Shown: positions 44,250 to 53,105 of the stretch, in pieces | Position numbering within the stretch: the stretch's first letter is position 1 | Layout: every line of letters begins with the position of its first letter | Source of the DNA: CAVUNY01 sp963768585 | GTDB taxonomy: Bacteria > Chloroflexota > Anaerolineae > Anaerolineales > Anaerolineaceae | Length of the DNA: 64,000 nt | Assembly: GCA_963768585.1 (NCBI GenBank) | Contig: CAVYIF010000013.1 | Location: 434,001 to 498,000, forward strand | Reading direction: 5' to 3' | Program-made: the position numbers and the translations under genes | The notes under the pieces: model-generated | Told to the model about the DNA's origin: nothing | The model's input: only the letters and a program-made list of their open reading frames with translations | The model's database searches: none

Positions 44250-45168
44250 GTTTTTTGCCTCCCTTATCATTAGTATGATTGCAATCCCCAGTGCACCCAT
44301 CATGTTCACATGGAGTCTGGGCCTTCTTTGTAAATTTCTCTAATTCATCCGCAGGCTGGATATCTGCTTTTGTAAACTCCCGGTATCCAACCCCCGCCAG
44401 GTCCACCAAAACCGCATCGCGTAAAGGAAACACATTTACCACTTTGCCTTCACCCAGAGGGGTTACAACCCGTTTATTCTTCTTTGGCAATTGCTTACGC
44501 GCCTGAACATACTGCTCGTATTCGTAAATCAGACAGCAGCGCAACCGCCCACACATTCCGGTTATTTCGGTCGGTGTGAGGGATATACCCTGCTCCTTGG
44601 CCATTTTTATCGAAATCGAGCTAAAATCGGTCAAGAATTTCGAACAACAGCGATTTTCAAGACCGCAGGCACCCATCCCGCCAATTATTTTTGCGACATC
44701 TCGCGGGCCAATCTGCCTGATCTCTACCTGAGAAGGAGCCAATTGTTTTTGCATATCGGAACGCAAAGACTTGAGGTCAACCTTCTCCTCATTTTCGCTG
44801 CTGTACATAATCGCCAGGTGAGCTCCGTCAAAACTATACTCTGCCGATATAATTTTTATGTTGGATAATCCAATCTCTTTGGCCCGCTGTTTGCAGATAG
44901 CCACGATTTCGGCTTCGCGCTGCTGCCATAATTGCCGTAAAAGCAAATCACGCGGTGTCGCACGCCTGTCGACCGGTTTCCAATTCCCTTCTGGTAATGA
45001 ACCAGCCTCCGCCACCATTTGTGCGACCTGGCCTAACTGCCATCCTCTGCTCGTTTCTACGATAACAGCATCACCGACCCGCAGGTTGATGGAATTGGCT
45101 TCAAAATGATAAACTTTACCAACTTTCGAGAACCGAACCCCCACAATATTGGGTTGCGTCTCAGTCAT
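44242..45168 (-). CDS. ricT: RicT/YaaT-like PSP1-domain protein
   Basis: A 308-residue protein with the PSP1 C-terminal domain. VGVRFSKVGKVYHFE and DAVIVETSRGWQLGQV start the protein as in YaaT/RicT. Conserved cysteine sites are ACGLENRCC and GMCGRLRCC, which in Bacillus RicT hold FeS clusters within the RicAFT complex that acts on RNA processing and Y-complex functions. It has an extra Cys-rich tail (CEHDGCTGDC) and ends in HA. Company with Mrp and nuo genes fits FeS biology. Confidence 0.88.
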   Translation of the reverse strand: MTETQPNIVGVRFSKVGKVYHFEANSINLRVGDAVIVETSRGWQLGQVAQMVAEAGSLPEGNWKPVDRRATPRDLLLRQLWQQREAEIVAICKQRAKEIGLSNIKIISAEYSFDGAHLAIMYSSENEEKVDLKSLRSDMQKQLAPSQVEIRQIGPRDVAKIIGGMGACGLENRCCSKFLTDFSSISIKMAKEQGISLTPTEITGMCGRLRCCLIYEYEQYVQARKQLPKKNKRVVTPLGEGKVVNVFPLRDAVLVDLAGVGYREFTKADIQPADELEKFTKKAQTPCEHDGCTGDCNHTNDKGGKKHA

Positions 45169-45173
45169 GATAC

Positions 45174-46257
45174 CTACCCTATAATGTTAATTGGAATACC
45201 TGCGCCGTTTTGAAACGAGGCTACGCTCAATTTTGCAGCGATATCCTGAGCGATTCCAATCAGAGCCTTAGCCGCTGCTGATTTCAGGCGCACTCACTAC
45301 GATCGGAATACCACCGTCACCTCCGATCCGTACCGAAGGATCCATTGGGATTGTACCGATAAAAGGAACACCAGTTTTACTGGCCATTTTCTCACCACCA
45401 CCATTGCCGAACACATCTACACGAGTGCCGTCCGACATTTCCAGATAACTCATATTTTCAACAATCCCCAGGATAGGTACTTTCAACTGCCGGAACATTT
45501 CTAATCCCCGGGTTGCATCCTCAAGAGAAACTTGCTGCGGAAGGGTAACAATCACCCCCCCACTCAACGGAATGGACTGTGCCAGGCTTAATTGAGCATC
45601 ACCCGTGCCCGGCGGGAGATCGATAATCAGATAATCCAATTCTCCCCAAACCACATCTTCTAGAAACTGGCGAATCGCGCTGTGCAGCATGGGTCCACGC
45701 CAGATCAGCGGTTGACCAGGTTTCACCAGAAAGCCAATCGACATCACCTTAACCCCATGCGCATCTGCGGGGACCATCTTGTTGTCTTCAGGCAGGGGCA
45801 ACCGGTCGACTCCCATCATGGTAGGAACGTTGGGTCCATAAATATCTGCATCCAACAATCCGACTTTTGCACCGGTCTGAGCCAGGGCTACAGCCACATT
45901 CACCGCAACTGTGCTTTTTCCAACGCCACCTTTACCAGAGGCGATCGCCACCACATTTTGTACGGGTAGCTTTAACAATCCCCGAGTTCGTCCGTCGGAG
46001 CGCACATTGGCGTCCATTTTGATCGACACATTCTCAACGCCAGGCACGGTAAGAACAGCCTCACGCGCTTCTTTTTCAATCCTTCCGCGCAACGGGCAGG
46101 CGGGCGTGGTCAAAACGATGGTAAACTCCACAGACCCATCTTTAATCTCAAGATTTTGGATCATGTTAAGCGTCACAAGATCTTTGTGAAGTTCCGGTTC
46201 TTGAACCTTACTCAATGCTGCCAGGACATTGTCGCGGCTGATGATATGATTTGCCAT
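45174..46257 (-). CDS. apbC: Mrp/ApbC FeS-cluster carrier ATPase, C-terminus frameshifted
   Basis: An N-terminal MIP18/DUF59 domain (1-90, with VLTTPACPLRGRIEKEA) precedes a P-loop ATPase (SGKGGVGKSTVAVNVAVAL, LDADIYGPNVPTMMG, DYLIIDLPPGTGD). Such proteins carry or insert 4Fe-4S clusters; in complex I assembly the relative Ind1 does so. The frame as given stops at 45268 after SAPEISSG. Removing one base from the AAA run (45282-45284) restores PESAAAKALIGIAQDIAAKLS and a stop at 45174, 5 bases before ricT. The usual CxxC near the C-terminus was not found. Either a one-base insertion in the sequence or a true truncation. Confidence 0.88.
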
Positions 46258-46281
46258 TAATTATCCTTTCAAAGGCTACCG

Positions 46282-46614
46282 TTAAGAAGCCCGATTTTTC
46301 CTCTCAAGATATATTTCAACTTCTTTTCTAGATTGCTGAAAAAGCTCCAGTAAATCCCGGTCATTGCCGCGAAAGCGGCGGATATTCTGACGGGCGCATA
46401 AGGTACACCCTTTCATCGCCCGAAACAAATCGGCATTACAAGCTACACAGCCATCCATGCGTACCATCATCAATACGAATCCCATCTGGTCAGTCAGATC
46501 GGCATCCGGAGAGGCAACACGGTCCACCAAATCTTGCCACTCTTTATCCCGCATCGAACTTAAAGAGTTTGCAACCCGTATTGGAAATAGTAATTCTGTG
46601 TCCGAATTATACAT
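46282..46614 (-). CDS. small CxxC-CxxC protein in the nuo operon
   Basis: A 110-residue protein with C56-x2-C59-x10-C70-x2-C73 (GCVACNAD, GCTLCARQ), flanked by helices; the C-terminal third is basic and helical. The four Cys could bind zinc or an FeS centre. It sits 2 bases after nuoI and 24 before apbC, so it is translated with them. I recognise no family. An accessory to complex I or to cluster delivery is an inference from position. Confidence 0.72.
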   Translation of the reverse strand: MYNSDTELLFPIRVANSLSSMRDKEWQDLVDRVASPDADLTDQMGFVLMMVRMDGCVACNADLFRAMKGCTLCARQNIRRFRGNDRDLLELFQQSRKEVEIYLERKNRAS

Positions 46615-46616
46615 CT

Positions 46617-47249
46617 TTATCCTGACTGCGGCGTTGCTCCAGCCGCTGGTTTCTTGGCAGCCGCTTTGGCAGCCGCTTTATCGGCTCGAATCTTTTCCTC
46701 GCGGTTAAAATTCGTTGGCCGGATTTGAGCGTAATAAGATAACGGCCTGCTCAACTTCTCGATGTCAAAGATGCTGTCAGCTTTCCGATCGTAAGTGGCG
46801 ATCTCATAATCGTGATCCATCTTGATTGCATCGAATGGGCAGTATTCGACACAATAGCCGCAGTTCATACAGATATCTGTGTCGATATAGAATTCTGCCG
46901 GCGATGGGATTGGCCTGCCCGTATCGGGGTCTGAGGAGCGGTAAATCCAAATACATTGCGGAGGGCATACTTTTGCGCAGATCCCGCAGGATGTGCAGCG
47001 CTGATTCTTTTCTCCGTTGGGACCCTCTTCATAAACCAGGAAAGGAATAAATCTGAATTCCTCAGGAATGGGTAGTTTTTCTTCCGGATATTGGATGGTA
47101 AAAACACCTCTGACATCACCACTGGTGCGAAAATCGATGCCGTCCTCAGTATTGTATAACTTCCCGCGCCAGAGCATATCTTCCCAATAGGTTAACAAAA
47201 AGTGTTTCAGGGTAACGCCCAGACCTTTGATGATCCCAAAGCCATTCAT
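46617..47249 (-). CDS. nuoI: NADH-quinone oxidoreductase subunit I-like ferredoxin
   Basis: A 210-residue protein with two 4Fe-4S motifs, CTSCGICAKVCPPQC and CMNCGYCVEYCPFDAI, typical of NuoI (clusters N6a/N6b) passing electrons to NuoB. The N-terminal helix GLGVTLKHFLLTYWED matches NuoI, and an Ala/Lys-rich tail ends the protein. 14 bases separate it from nuoCD. Confidence 0.92.
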   Translation of the reverse strand: MNGFGIIKGLGVTLKHFLLTYWEDMLWRGKLYNTEDGIDFRTSGDVRGVFTIQYPEEKLPIPEEFRFIPFLVYEEGPNGEKNQRCTSCGICAKVCPPQCIWIYRSSDPDTGRPIPSPAEFYIDTDICMNCGYCVEYCPFDAIKMDHDYEIATYDRKADSIFDIEKLSRPLSYYAQIRPTNFNREEKIRADKAAAKAAAKKPAAGATPQSG

Positions 47250-47263
47250 GCCTGTTCTCCTTA

Positions 47264-49003
47264 TTACCGGTCCACTTCGCCCAGAACAATATCCACAGCA
47301 CCCAATATCACCACGGAATCAGCGACTTTTCCACCACGACAGGTTTCAGCCAGGCTGGTCAGATTGATGAAGGATGGTGCGCGGACATGATAACGCACGG
47401 GATTGGGTTTTCCATTGGAAATTACATAATAACCCAACTCCCCTTTAGGGCCTTCAACCCGTCCATAGGATTCGCCGGCTGGAACCCGAACCTGATACGC
47501 TGGCCTACCCGTCTGGATCGGGCCATCAGGTATTTCTTGTACGACCTGTTTGAGAATTTTGATGCTCTGGCGCATTTCTTCGATGCGAACCAGATAGCGA
47601 TCATACACATCACCTTTTGTTCCTGTAACCACATCAAAATCCAGCCGGTCGTATATACTGTAAGGATCAGCCCGGCGCACGTCATAAGGCACGCCCGATG
47701 CTCGCAGCATGGGGCCAGCACAGGAAAATGCAATCGCCTGTTCTGCGGTTAATATGCCAACATCCTCACATCGAATACGCAAGATTTCATTTTCTGTCAG
47801 GTAAGTGTCTAATTCCTCAATTTTCCGCGGAAGGCGGTCAAAAACCAACTCCTCTGTCTTTTCAAGGATTCCTTCAGGGAGATCTCGTGCCACACCTCCA
47901 AAACGGAAATAATTGCACATCATCCGGGATCCTGATACCGCTTCAAATATATCCAGGATCAACTCGCGTTCCTCGAGTGCGTATAAAGCCGGGGTGAAAT
48001 AGGCGCCCAGGTCATTTAACAGGAAACCAGTGGACATGATATGGCTGCTGATCCGGGTCAGTTCGGCCATCATTACCCGAATATATTCAGCCCGTTCCGG
48101 CGGTTTGACATTCATCAGTTTTTCCACCGCCAGAACATAACCGAAATTATTGCTCATCGAAGAAATATAATCCAGCCGGTCCGTAAAGGGGATATTTTGC
48201 AGGAAGGTGTTTCGTTCGCCAATTTTTTCGTGGTTGCGGTGCAAATAACCCATAACCGGTTTTAACTCAACAATCGTCTCTCCTTCAACGACGGCCACCA
48301 TGCGAAAGACGCCGTGCGTCGATGGGTGTTGAGGCCCAAGATTCACAATAATCCGGTCCGTTCGCATGCCCTCTCCAGCCGCCCGAACTTTCTCCAGCAT
48401 GTCGTAAAGTGACTTTTCCGGCTCAGACACCCAATTCTCAGGATCAAAATCGCTGGGATATGCCACATTGTCATCGAATGGATTATCATCCTCCACTCGA
48501 TTGACGTGCCCATCCGGCCAGCGGCTCTTAAAGGGCTTGGCATCCTCTTCGAAATATGCTTCTTTCCAATCTTTGCGCAGCGGATGCCCGGCAAAGCCTT
48601 CCCACATCAAAATCCGCCGTAAATCAGGATGATTTTCAAACCGGATGCCCATTAAATCCCAAGCTTCCCGTTCCTGAAACTCTGCCCCCGGGTAGAGTGC
48701 GACCAGCGAAGGCACAACCGGATCTGTACGGCCGGTTTGGGTTTTTAAAACCAGTGATGGACCGCCGGTCATCTTGTAAAGATGGTAAACCATTTCCATC
48801 ATATCTTCCGGAAAATAATCTACTGCCGTGGCGGAAGACAAATAATCATAGCCCAACTGATCTCTGATAAATTGGACTACTTCTAATAGATGATCGGGAC
48901 CGACGATAAAACCTTCAAAATTGGGACGCGCGTCTGCTGTGACCCATTCCGGAAAACGAGCTTCCAGGTCCGAAACGATGGTTGGGCTGGTCAATTCGGT
49001 CAT
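47264..49003 (-). CDS. nuoCD: NADH-quinone oxidoreductase fused subunits C and D
   Basis: A 579-residue fusion. Residues 1-180 are NuoC (30-kDa; YLSSATAVDYFPEDMMEMVYHL, REAWDLMGIRFENHPDLRRILMWEGF), and 200-579 are NuoD (49-kDa; NLGPQHPSTHGVFR, GYLHRNHEKIGE, CEDVGILT). The NuoD pattern lines the quinone site. In this phylum separate C and D genes are also found; the fusion is complete, with no gap. Starts within the nuoB stop (TGATG). Confidence 0.94.
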   Translation of the reverse strand: MTELTSPTIVSDLEARFPEWVTADARPNFEGFIVGPDHLLEVVQFIRDQLGYDYLSSATAVDYFPEDMMEMVYHLYKMTGGPSLVLKTQTGRTDPVVPSLVALYPGAEFQEREAWDLMGIRFENHPDLRRILMWEGFAGHPLRKDWKEAYFEEDAKPFKSRWPDGHVNRVEDDNPFDDNVAYPSDFDPENWVSEPEKSLYDMLEKVRAAGEGMRTDRIIVNLGPQHPSTHGVFRMVAVVEGETIVELKPVMGYLHRNHEKIGERNTFLQNIPFTDRLDYISSMSNNFGYVLAVEKLMNVKPPERAEYIRVMMAELTRISSHIMSTGFLLNDLGAYFTPALYALEERELILDIFEAVSGSRMMCNYFRFGGVARDLPEGILEKTEELVFDRLPRKIEELDTYLTENEILRIRCEDVGILTAEQAIAFSCAGPMLRASGVPYDVRRADPYSIYDRLDFDVVTGTKGDVYDRYLVRIEEMRQSIKILKQVVQEIPDGPIQTGRPAYQVRVPAGESYGRVEGPKGELGYYVISNGKPNPVRYHVRAPSFINLTSLAETCRGGKVADSVVILGAVDIVLGEVDR

Positions 49004-49707
49004 CAGGCACCTCCCTCGCCGATTTCATCACCCACTGGTGCTTCTTCCTTTATGACAGATTTTGAAGTTAATTTTATCTTTGCATATTTCGCCGGATCCA
49101 TAAGATCCGGACCTAAAACTGGGACCGGAATATCACCACTGGATTCCTTTTGATACCAGCGAACCTCTTTCAAAGATTCTTTATCGATCTTTTTTTGTAA
49201 GGCGATTAAACCATTGAGCAAAGATTGCGGAGTTGGTGGACAGCCAGGTATATAAACATCTACGGGCATATATTTATCCACTCCGGATACAACATTGTAG
49301 CCTTCTTTGAAAGGTCCACCACCAGAAGCACATGCCCCCATCGCAATCACGTATTTCGGTTCAGCCATCTGATTATAAAGTATTACCAACTGAGGAATCA
49401 TCTTTTTCGTGACCGTGCCGGAGATAATCATCACATCTGCCTGGCGCGGGCTGGGACGCATCACTTCCATGCCGAATCGGGAAAAATCGTACCGGCTGGC
49501 TGCGGTGCAAATCATTTCAATCGCGCAGCAAGCCAGGCCAGACATTAAGGGCCAGACTGAATTCCTCCGGCTCCAATTATAAATCCGGTCCAGGGTGGTT
49601 AAAGTTACCTGCTGTCGAAGCTCGGGAGGAACGTTTGATCCAGGAAGGTTTAGATCATCTTGCGTCACAATTACACCGCCTTTCGTCGGTACAAGTGGGG
49701 TCAACAT
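49003..49707 (-). CDS. nuoB: NADH-quinone oxidoreductase subunit B
   Basis: A 234-residue FeS subunit that carries cluster N2, the last before quinone. GLACCAIEM, GACASGG and PGCPPTPQSLLNGL supply the four Cys. The first gene of the eight-gene operon. No nuoA lies upstream and none of H, J-N or E-G is in the window. The divergent regulator starts 85 bases away. Confidence 0.94.
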   Translation of the reverse strand: MLTPLVPTKGGVIVTQDDLNLPGSNVPPELRQQVTLTTLDRIYNWSRRNSVWPLMSGLACCAIEMICTAASRYDFSRFGMEVMRPSPRQADVMIISGTVTKKMIPQLVILYNQMAEPKYVIAMGACASGGGPFKEGYNVVSGVDKYMPVDVYIPGCPPTPQSLLNGLIALQKKIDKESLKEVRWYQKESSGDIPVPVLGPDLMDPAKYAKIKLTSKSVIKEEAPVGDEIGEGGA

Positions 49708-49757
49708 ATTCTAACACCCATCCCACAGGTGTCAAGCGCGTTTATTGCTAAAATTTA

Positions 49758-49792
49758 TTTGCTAAATTAAGCAAACTTTGTATAATAAATGC
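49758..49792 (+). promoter_or_regulatory. regulator promoter overlapped by an inverted-repeat operator
   Basis: TTTGCT-N6-AGCAAA (49758-49775) overlaps a -35-like TTGCTA (49759-49764); TATAAT follows at 49781-49786 with a 16-base spacer. Initiation would fall at about 49793, exactly the ATG of the regulator, giving a leaderless transcript. The palindrome lies 51 bases before the nuoB ATG and could serve both directions. Confidence 0.65.
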
Positions 49793-50398
49793 ATGAATAC
49801 CCGAGAGGAAATCAGTAGATACCTTGAAAACCACCCATATTCCTGCGCAGAGGAACTGGCTACGGTTCTTGGGAAAACACGCGCCAATATTCAGCACCAT
49901 TTAAAAGCGCTGGAACAGGCTAAAATCATCTCTCAGGTTTCAATCGCTAAACCTCACCCAGTCCGCGGTCGTCCGCGAGCATATTACTCCCTTACTCCTG
50001 TAAAACGGCCCAATAATCTTTTCTCTCTCGCAGATGCGCTGCTGCATCTAGCTTTAGATAATGCAAATGAAGATACCTCAACATTTGTGTTGGCGGAAAT
50101 TGCTAACCAAATTGTTCACCCAGCAGGTGCAGATTCAACGTTGACCCAACGCCTGAACCGCACCGTTAAGCAACTCACCCACCTGGGATACCAGGCGCGC
50201 TGGGAAGCACATGCCGAGGGACCTCAGGTCGTCTTTCGGAACTGCCCCTACCATCCATTACCTGGGAAATATCCCACCTTGTGCCGTATGGATGCGCTCC
50301 TGTTAGCGCAAAATTTAGGAATAAGCGAACCAATCCAGACTGCTCAAATCCAGTTACCAATAATTAACGCCTGCAGATTTATCCTGAAAGAAAGCTGA
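49793..50398 (+). CDS. SufR-like winged-helix regulator with three conserved cysteines
   Basis: A 201-residue protein. The N-terminal HTH (about 17-45: CAEELATVLGKTRANIQHHLKAL) is followed by a wing, RGRPRAYYSLT. The C-terminal domain has the pattern N-C151-P-x10-C164 and C194, like SufR/COG2345 regulators, where the Cys hold an FeS cluster that controls DNA binding. I prefer ATG 49793 to the TTG at 49778. It faces the nuo operon, which carries FeS enzymes and the FeS carrier Mrp, so FeS status is a likely signal (inference). Confidence 0.82.
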   Translation: MNTREEISRYLENHPYSCAEELATVLGKTRANIQHHLKALEQAKIISQVSIAKPHPVRGRPRAYYSLTPVKRPNNLFSLADALLHLALDNANEDTSTFVLAEIANQIVHPAGADSTLTQRLNRTVKQLTHLGYQARWEAHAEGPQVVFRNCPYHPLPGKYPTLCRMDALLLAQNLGISEPIQTAQIQLPIINACRFILKES

Positions 50399-50470
50399 TC
50401 GTGGATAAAATTCATTTTCGCACTAAGGTCCTGCTCACATTACGCAAATTCGCATTCCTGTGAGGTCTAT

Positions 50471-51295
50471 ATGGTTATGAAAGAATCTAAGATTTTCAAT
50501 ATTGCCCACCGCGGCGCCCGCTCACTTTCCCCAGAAAACACTTTAATTGCCGCATTAAAAGGATGGGAGCTTGGTTCCGATTTTTGGGAGCTTGACGTTT
50601 CCATAACCGCGGATGGTGAAATGGTCGTCATCCATGACAGCACCCTGAATAGAACTTCAAATGCTGCTGCCATATTTCCGAATCGGGCGCCCTGGAAAGT
50701 GCATAAATTCACCCTGGCAGAACTGAAAACTTTGGATTTTGGATCCTGGTTTCTTGAGACCGATCCTTTCGGTCAGATCACCGAGGGAAATATTCCTCTT
50801 GCAGATCAGCATTTGTTCAAGAATGTATCTATTCCTACACTGAGAGAAGCGCTCGAATTCACGAAAGAGCAAAACTGGCAAGTCAATGTTGAGTTGAAAG
50901 ACCATACCGGGATGCCTGGCGATGCTTTCGTTGTTGAAGACGCGGTAGCTTTAATAAAGGAAACCAAAATGGAAGAAAAAGTGCTCATTTCTTCATTTAA
51001 TCATGCCTATCTTGAAAGGGTTAAAAAGGCCGATTCAGCCATCGCCACTGGTGCCCTGGTAGACCAGGCGGTTACAGACCCAGTTGTCTTATTGGAAAAG
51101 CTGGATGCAAAAGCATACCATCCAAGTGTCAGCGCGAGCAACGCGCTGCATTTTTCAGCATTGCGCAGAGCAGGCAAAGAAATAAATGTCTGGACAGTGA
51201 ATGATCAGGCCACCATGACCCACATGATGACAATGGGTGCGACCGGGATCATTACCGATTTTCCGCAACGGTTAAAATCAATCCTCAATTCGTAA
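50471..51295 (+). CDS. glycerophosphodiester phosphodiesterase
   Basis: A 274-residue GDPD-family enzyme that hydrolyses glycerophosphodiesters to glycerol-3-phosphate and an alcohol. AHRGARSLSPENTL supplies the catalytic His and PENT, ELDVSITADGEMVVIHDSTLNRTSN the metal ligands and second His, and WTVND the C-terminal site. No signal peptide, so it is cytoplasmic like UgpQ. GAGG precedes the ATG. Next gene follows within 13 bases. Confidence 0.93.
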   Translation: MVMKESKIFNIAHRGARSLSPENTLIAALKGWELGSDFWELDVSITADGEMVVIHDSTLNRTSNAAAIFPNRAPWKVHKFTLAELKTLDFGSWFLETDPFGQITEGNIPLADQHLFKNVSIPTLREALEFTKEQNWQVNVELKDHTGMPGDAFVVEDAVALIKETKMEEKVLISSFNHAYLERVKKADSAIATGALVDQAVTDPVVLLEKLDAKAYHPSVSASNALHFSALRRAGKEINVWTVNDQATMTHMMTMGATGIITDFPQRLKSILNS

Positions 51296-51308
51296 TTTGG
51301 ATAACAAA

Positions 51309-52001
51309 ATGAAAACAATTGGATTAATTGGCGGGATGAGTTGGGAATCCACGGTCGAATATTATCGCTTGTTGAATGAAACGGTCCGCGATCGTCTGGG
51401 CGGATTCCATTCGGCAAAATGTGTCATTGTGTCGGTCGATTTTGACGAAATTGAGGCGATGCAAAGTGAAAATCGGTGGGAAGATGCCACCCGGGCAATG
51501 ACCACCGCAGCCAGACAATTGGAAAACGCCGGAGCTGAGATCATTTTGCTTTGCACCAATACCATGCATAAATGCGCCCCAGGAATCCAAAAAGAAACCA
51601 ATCTGCCATTTCTGCACATCGCTGATGCGACCGCACAAGCGATCAAAGCACAGGGGCTTTCGAAAGTGGGGCTTCTTGGCACGCGTTTTACCATGGAAGA
51701 ATCGTTTATCAAAGACCGCCTGGCCGATTCGTTTGGCCTGACCGTGCTAACCCCTGACCAGAACGAAAGAGAAATAATCCACAGGATCATTTACGAAGAT
51801 TTAGTGCAGGGCATCATTCACGAAAATTCTCGCCAGGCGTATGTCCAAATTATTGACCAACTCATCAACCGGGGAGCGCAAGGGATCATCCTGGGTTGTA
51901 CTGAAATCGGCCTATTGATCCGGCAGGAAGATGTATCTGTACCGGTCTTTGATACTACGCGTATTCATGCCGTGTCGGCTGTCGATTTTTCCCTCGGGTA
52001 A
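51309..52001 (+). CDS. aspartate/glutamate racemase family protein
   Basis: About 230 residues of the Asp/Glu racemase superfamily. The N-terminal IGLIGGMSWESTVEYYRLLNE is typical of aspartate racemases. The two catalytic Cys are visible in LLCTNTMHK and ILGCTEIGLL. ATG 51309 is preferred over an upstream TTG. It probably interconverts L- and D-aspartate; glutamate or hydantoin activity is less likely. It follows GDPD closely. Confidence 0.9.
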   Translation: MKTIGLIGGMSWESTVEYYRLLNETVRDRLGGFHSAKCVIVSVDFDEIEAMQSENRWEDATRAMTTAARQLENAGAEIILLCTNTMHKCAPGIQKETNLPFLHIADATAQAIKAQGLSKVGLLGTRFTMEESFIKDRLADSFGLTVLTPDQNEREIIHRIIYEDLVQGIIHENSRQAYVQIIDQLINRGAQGIILGCTEIGLLIRQEDVSVPVFDTTRIHAVSAVDFSLG

Positions 52002-52057
52002 GATGAATTGCGGTTTCCCTGAAATCATCTACAATAAATAAATATCGGGAGGTAGCC

Positions 52058-53045
52058 ATGGTGGTGCGGCGCTGGTACGAGGTTCTGAAAGATTGGTTTG
52101 AAACCTTGCTGGACCGAAATATCACGCCAGTCAACCGTAAAGTGCTGGCAATCACCTTCGCCCCCCGCATTCCATCGCGAGGAAATTTACCTTTGTTTGA
52201 AGTGATGGAGGGATGGCAGAAACCGGATACCCTCCTTCAGCAATTATCCAGTGATATGTGTGAAGCAAGTCATGGCTATGCGAATTTTACCGTCACGGAA
52301 AACATCGTACTTTCTGATTTTACCCCAATGATTGGCGGGCTGAAATACACCCCTGAACTGTATCTGGCAGCTTACAACGAAAAACAGCCCAAGATTAAGG
52401 ATAAAGCCGATTACGCGGATATTTTGACTCGGTTTAATGTTATCGAGAAAATCAGAACCGGGCTGGTCGATGAAATCTGGTTGATGGGCTATCCATTCGC
52501 AGGCTTCAATGAATCTCGCATGGGCGGACCGGGAGCGTTTTTTTGTAATGGGGATATCATCCCAAATACCGACGCCGCCGGCCGTCGATTTATCGTTATG
52601 GGATTCAGCTATGAGCGCGGCATTGGCGAAATGCTGGAAAGCATGGCACACCGTGCAGAATTTATTCTCGAACGATTATTTGCTGGCAAAACAGGAAATG
52701 CGAATCTGTACGAGCGTTTCAAACGAATTGATTGGGATTATCCCGGGCAGGCGGAAGTGGGAACTGTACATCACGGGCCCAACGCCAGCCTGACCCCTGA
52801 TAAAGACGACCACCAATGGACGGAAATCCGTATGGTTCCCAGCCGCCACCGCACCTGGAACAATTTCCCCAATCTGTCCGGCTCCGCAGAACTCACCAAT
52901 TGTAATGCCTGGCGCGATACGGATATGACCCGCGGCCACCATATGTGGTGGTTTAAGCATCTTCCCGCACGTCCCCGGTCAGCAATATGGGATCACGAAT
53001 AACTGGTGGAAGGTCGTGATCGATCCAGAAAAACTGTGGCCGTAA
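52058..53045 (+). CDS. unknown conserved protein, C-terminus frameshifted
   Basis: A soluble protein of about 329 residues if repaired. Conserved-looking blocks are VDEIWLMGYPFAGFNESRMGG and MGFSYERGIGEMLESMAHR. From memory, similar blocks occur in unnamed secreted proteins of Chloroflexota and actinobacteria; here no signal peptide is seen. The given frame stops after SAIWDHE near 53002, but removing one C from the C4 run (52973-52976) continues as PGQQYGITNNWWKVVIDPEKLWP to a stop at 53045. That tail looks like a real C-terminus. Function unknown. Confidence 0.72.
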
Positions 53046-53105
53046 GCTGACCTCGGGCCAATTTATGCTTTACATTTTTTAAAGAACTTTACAGGAGTTG
53101 GCAAT

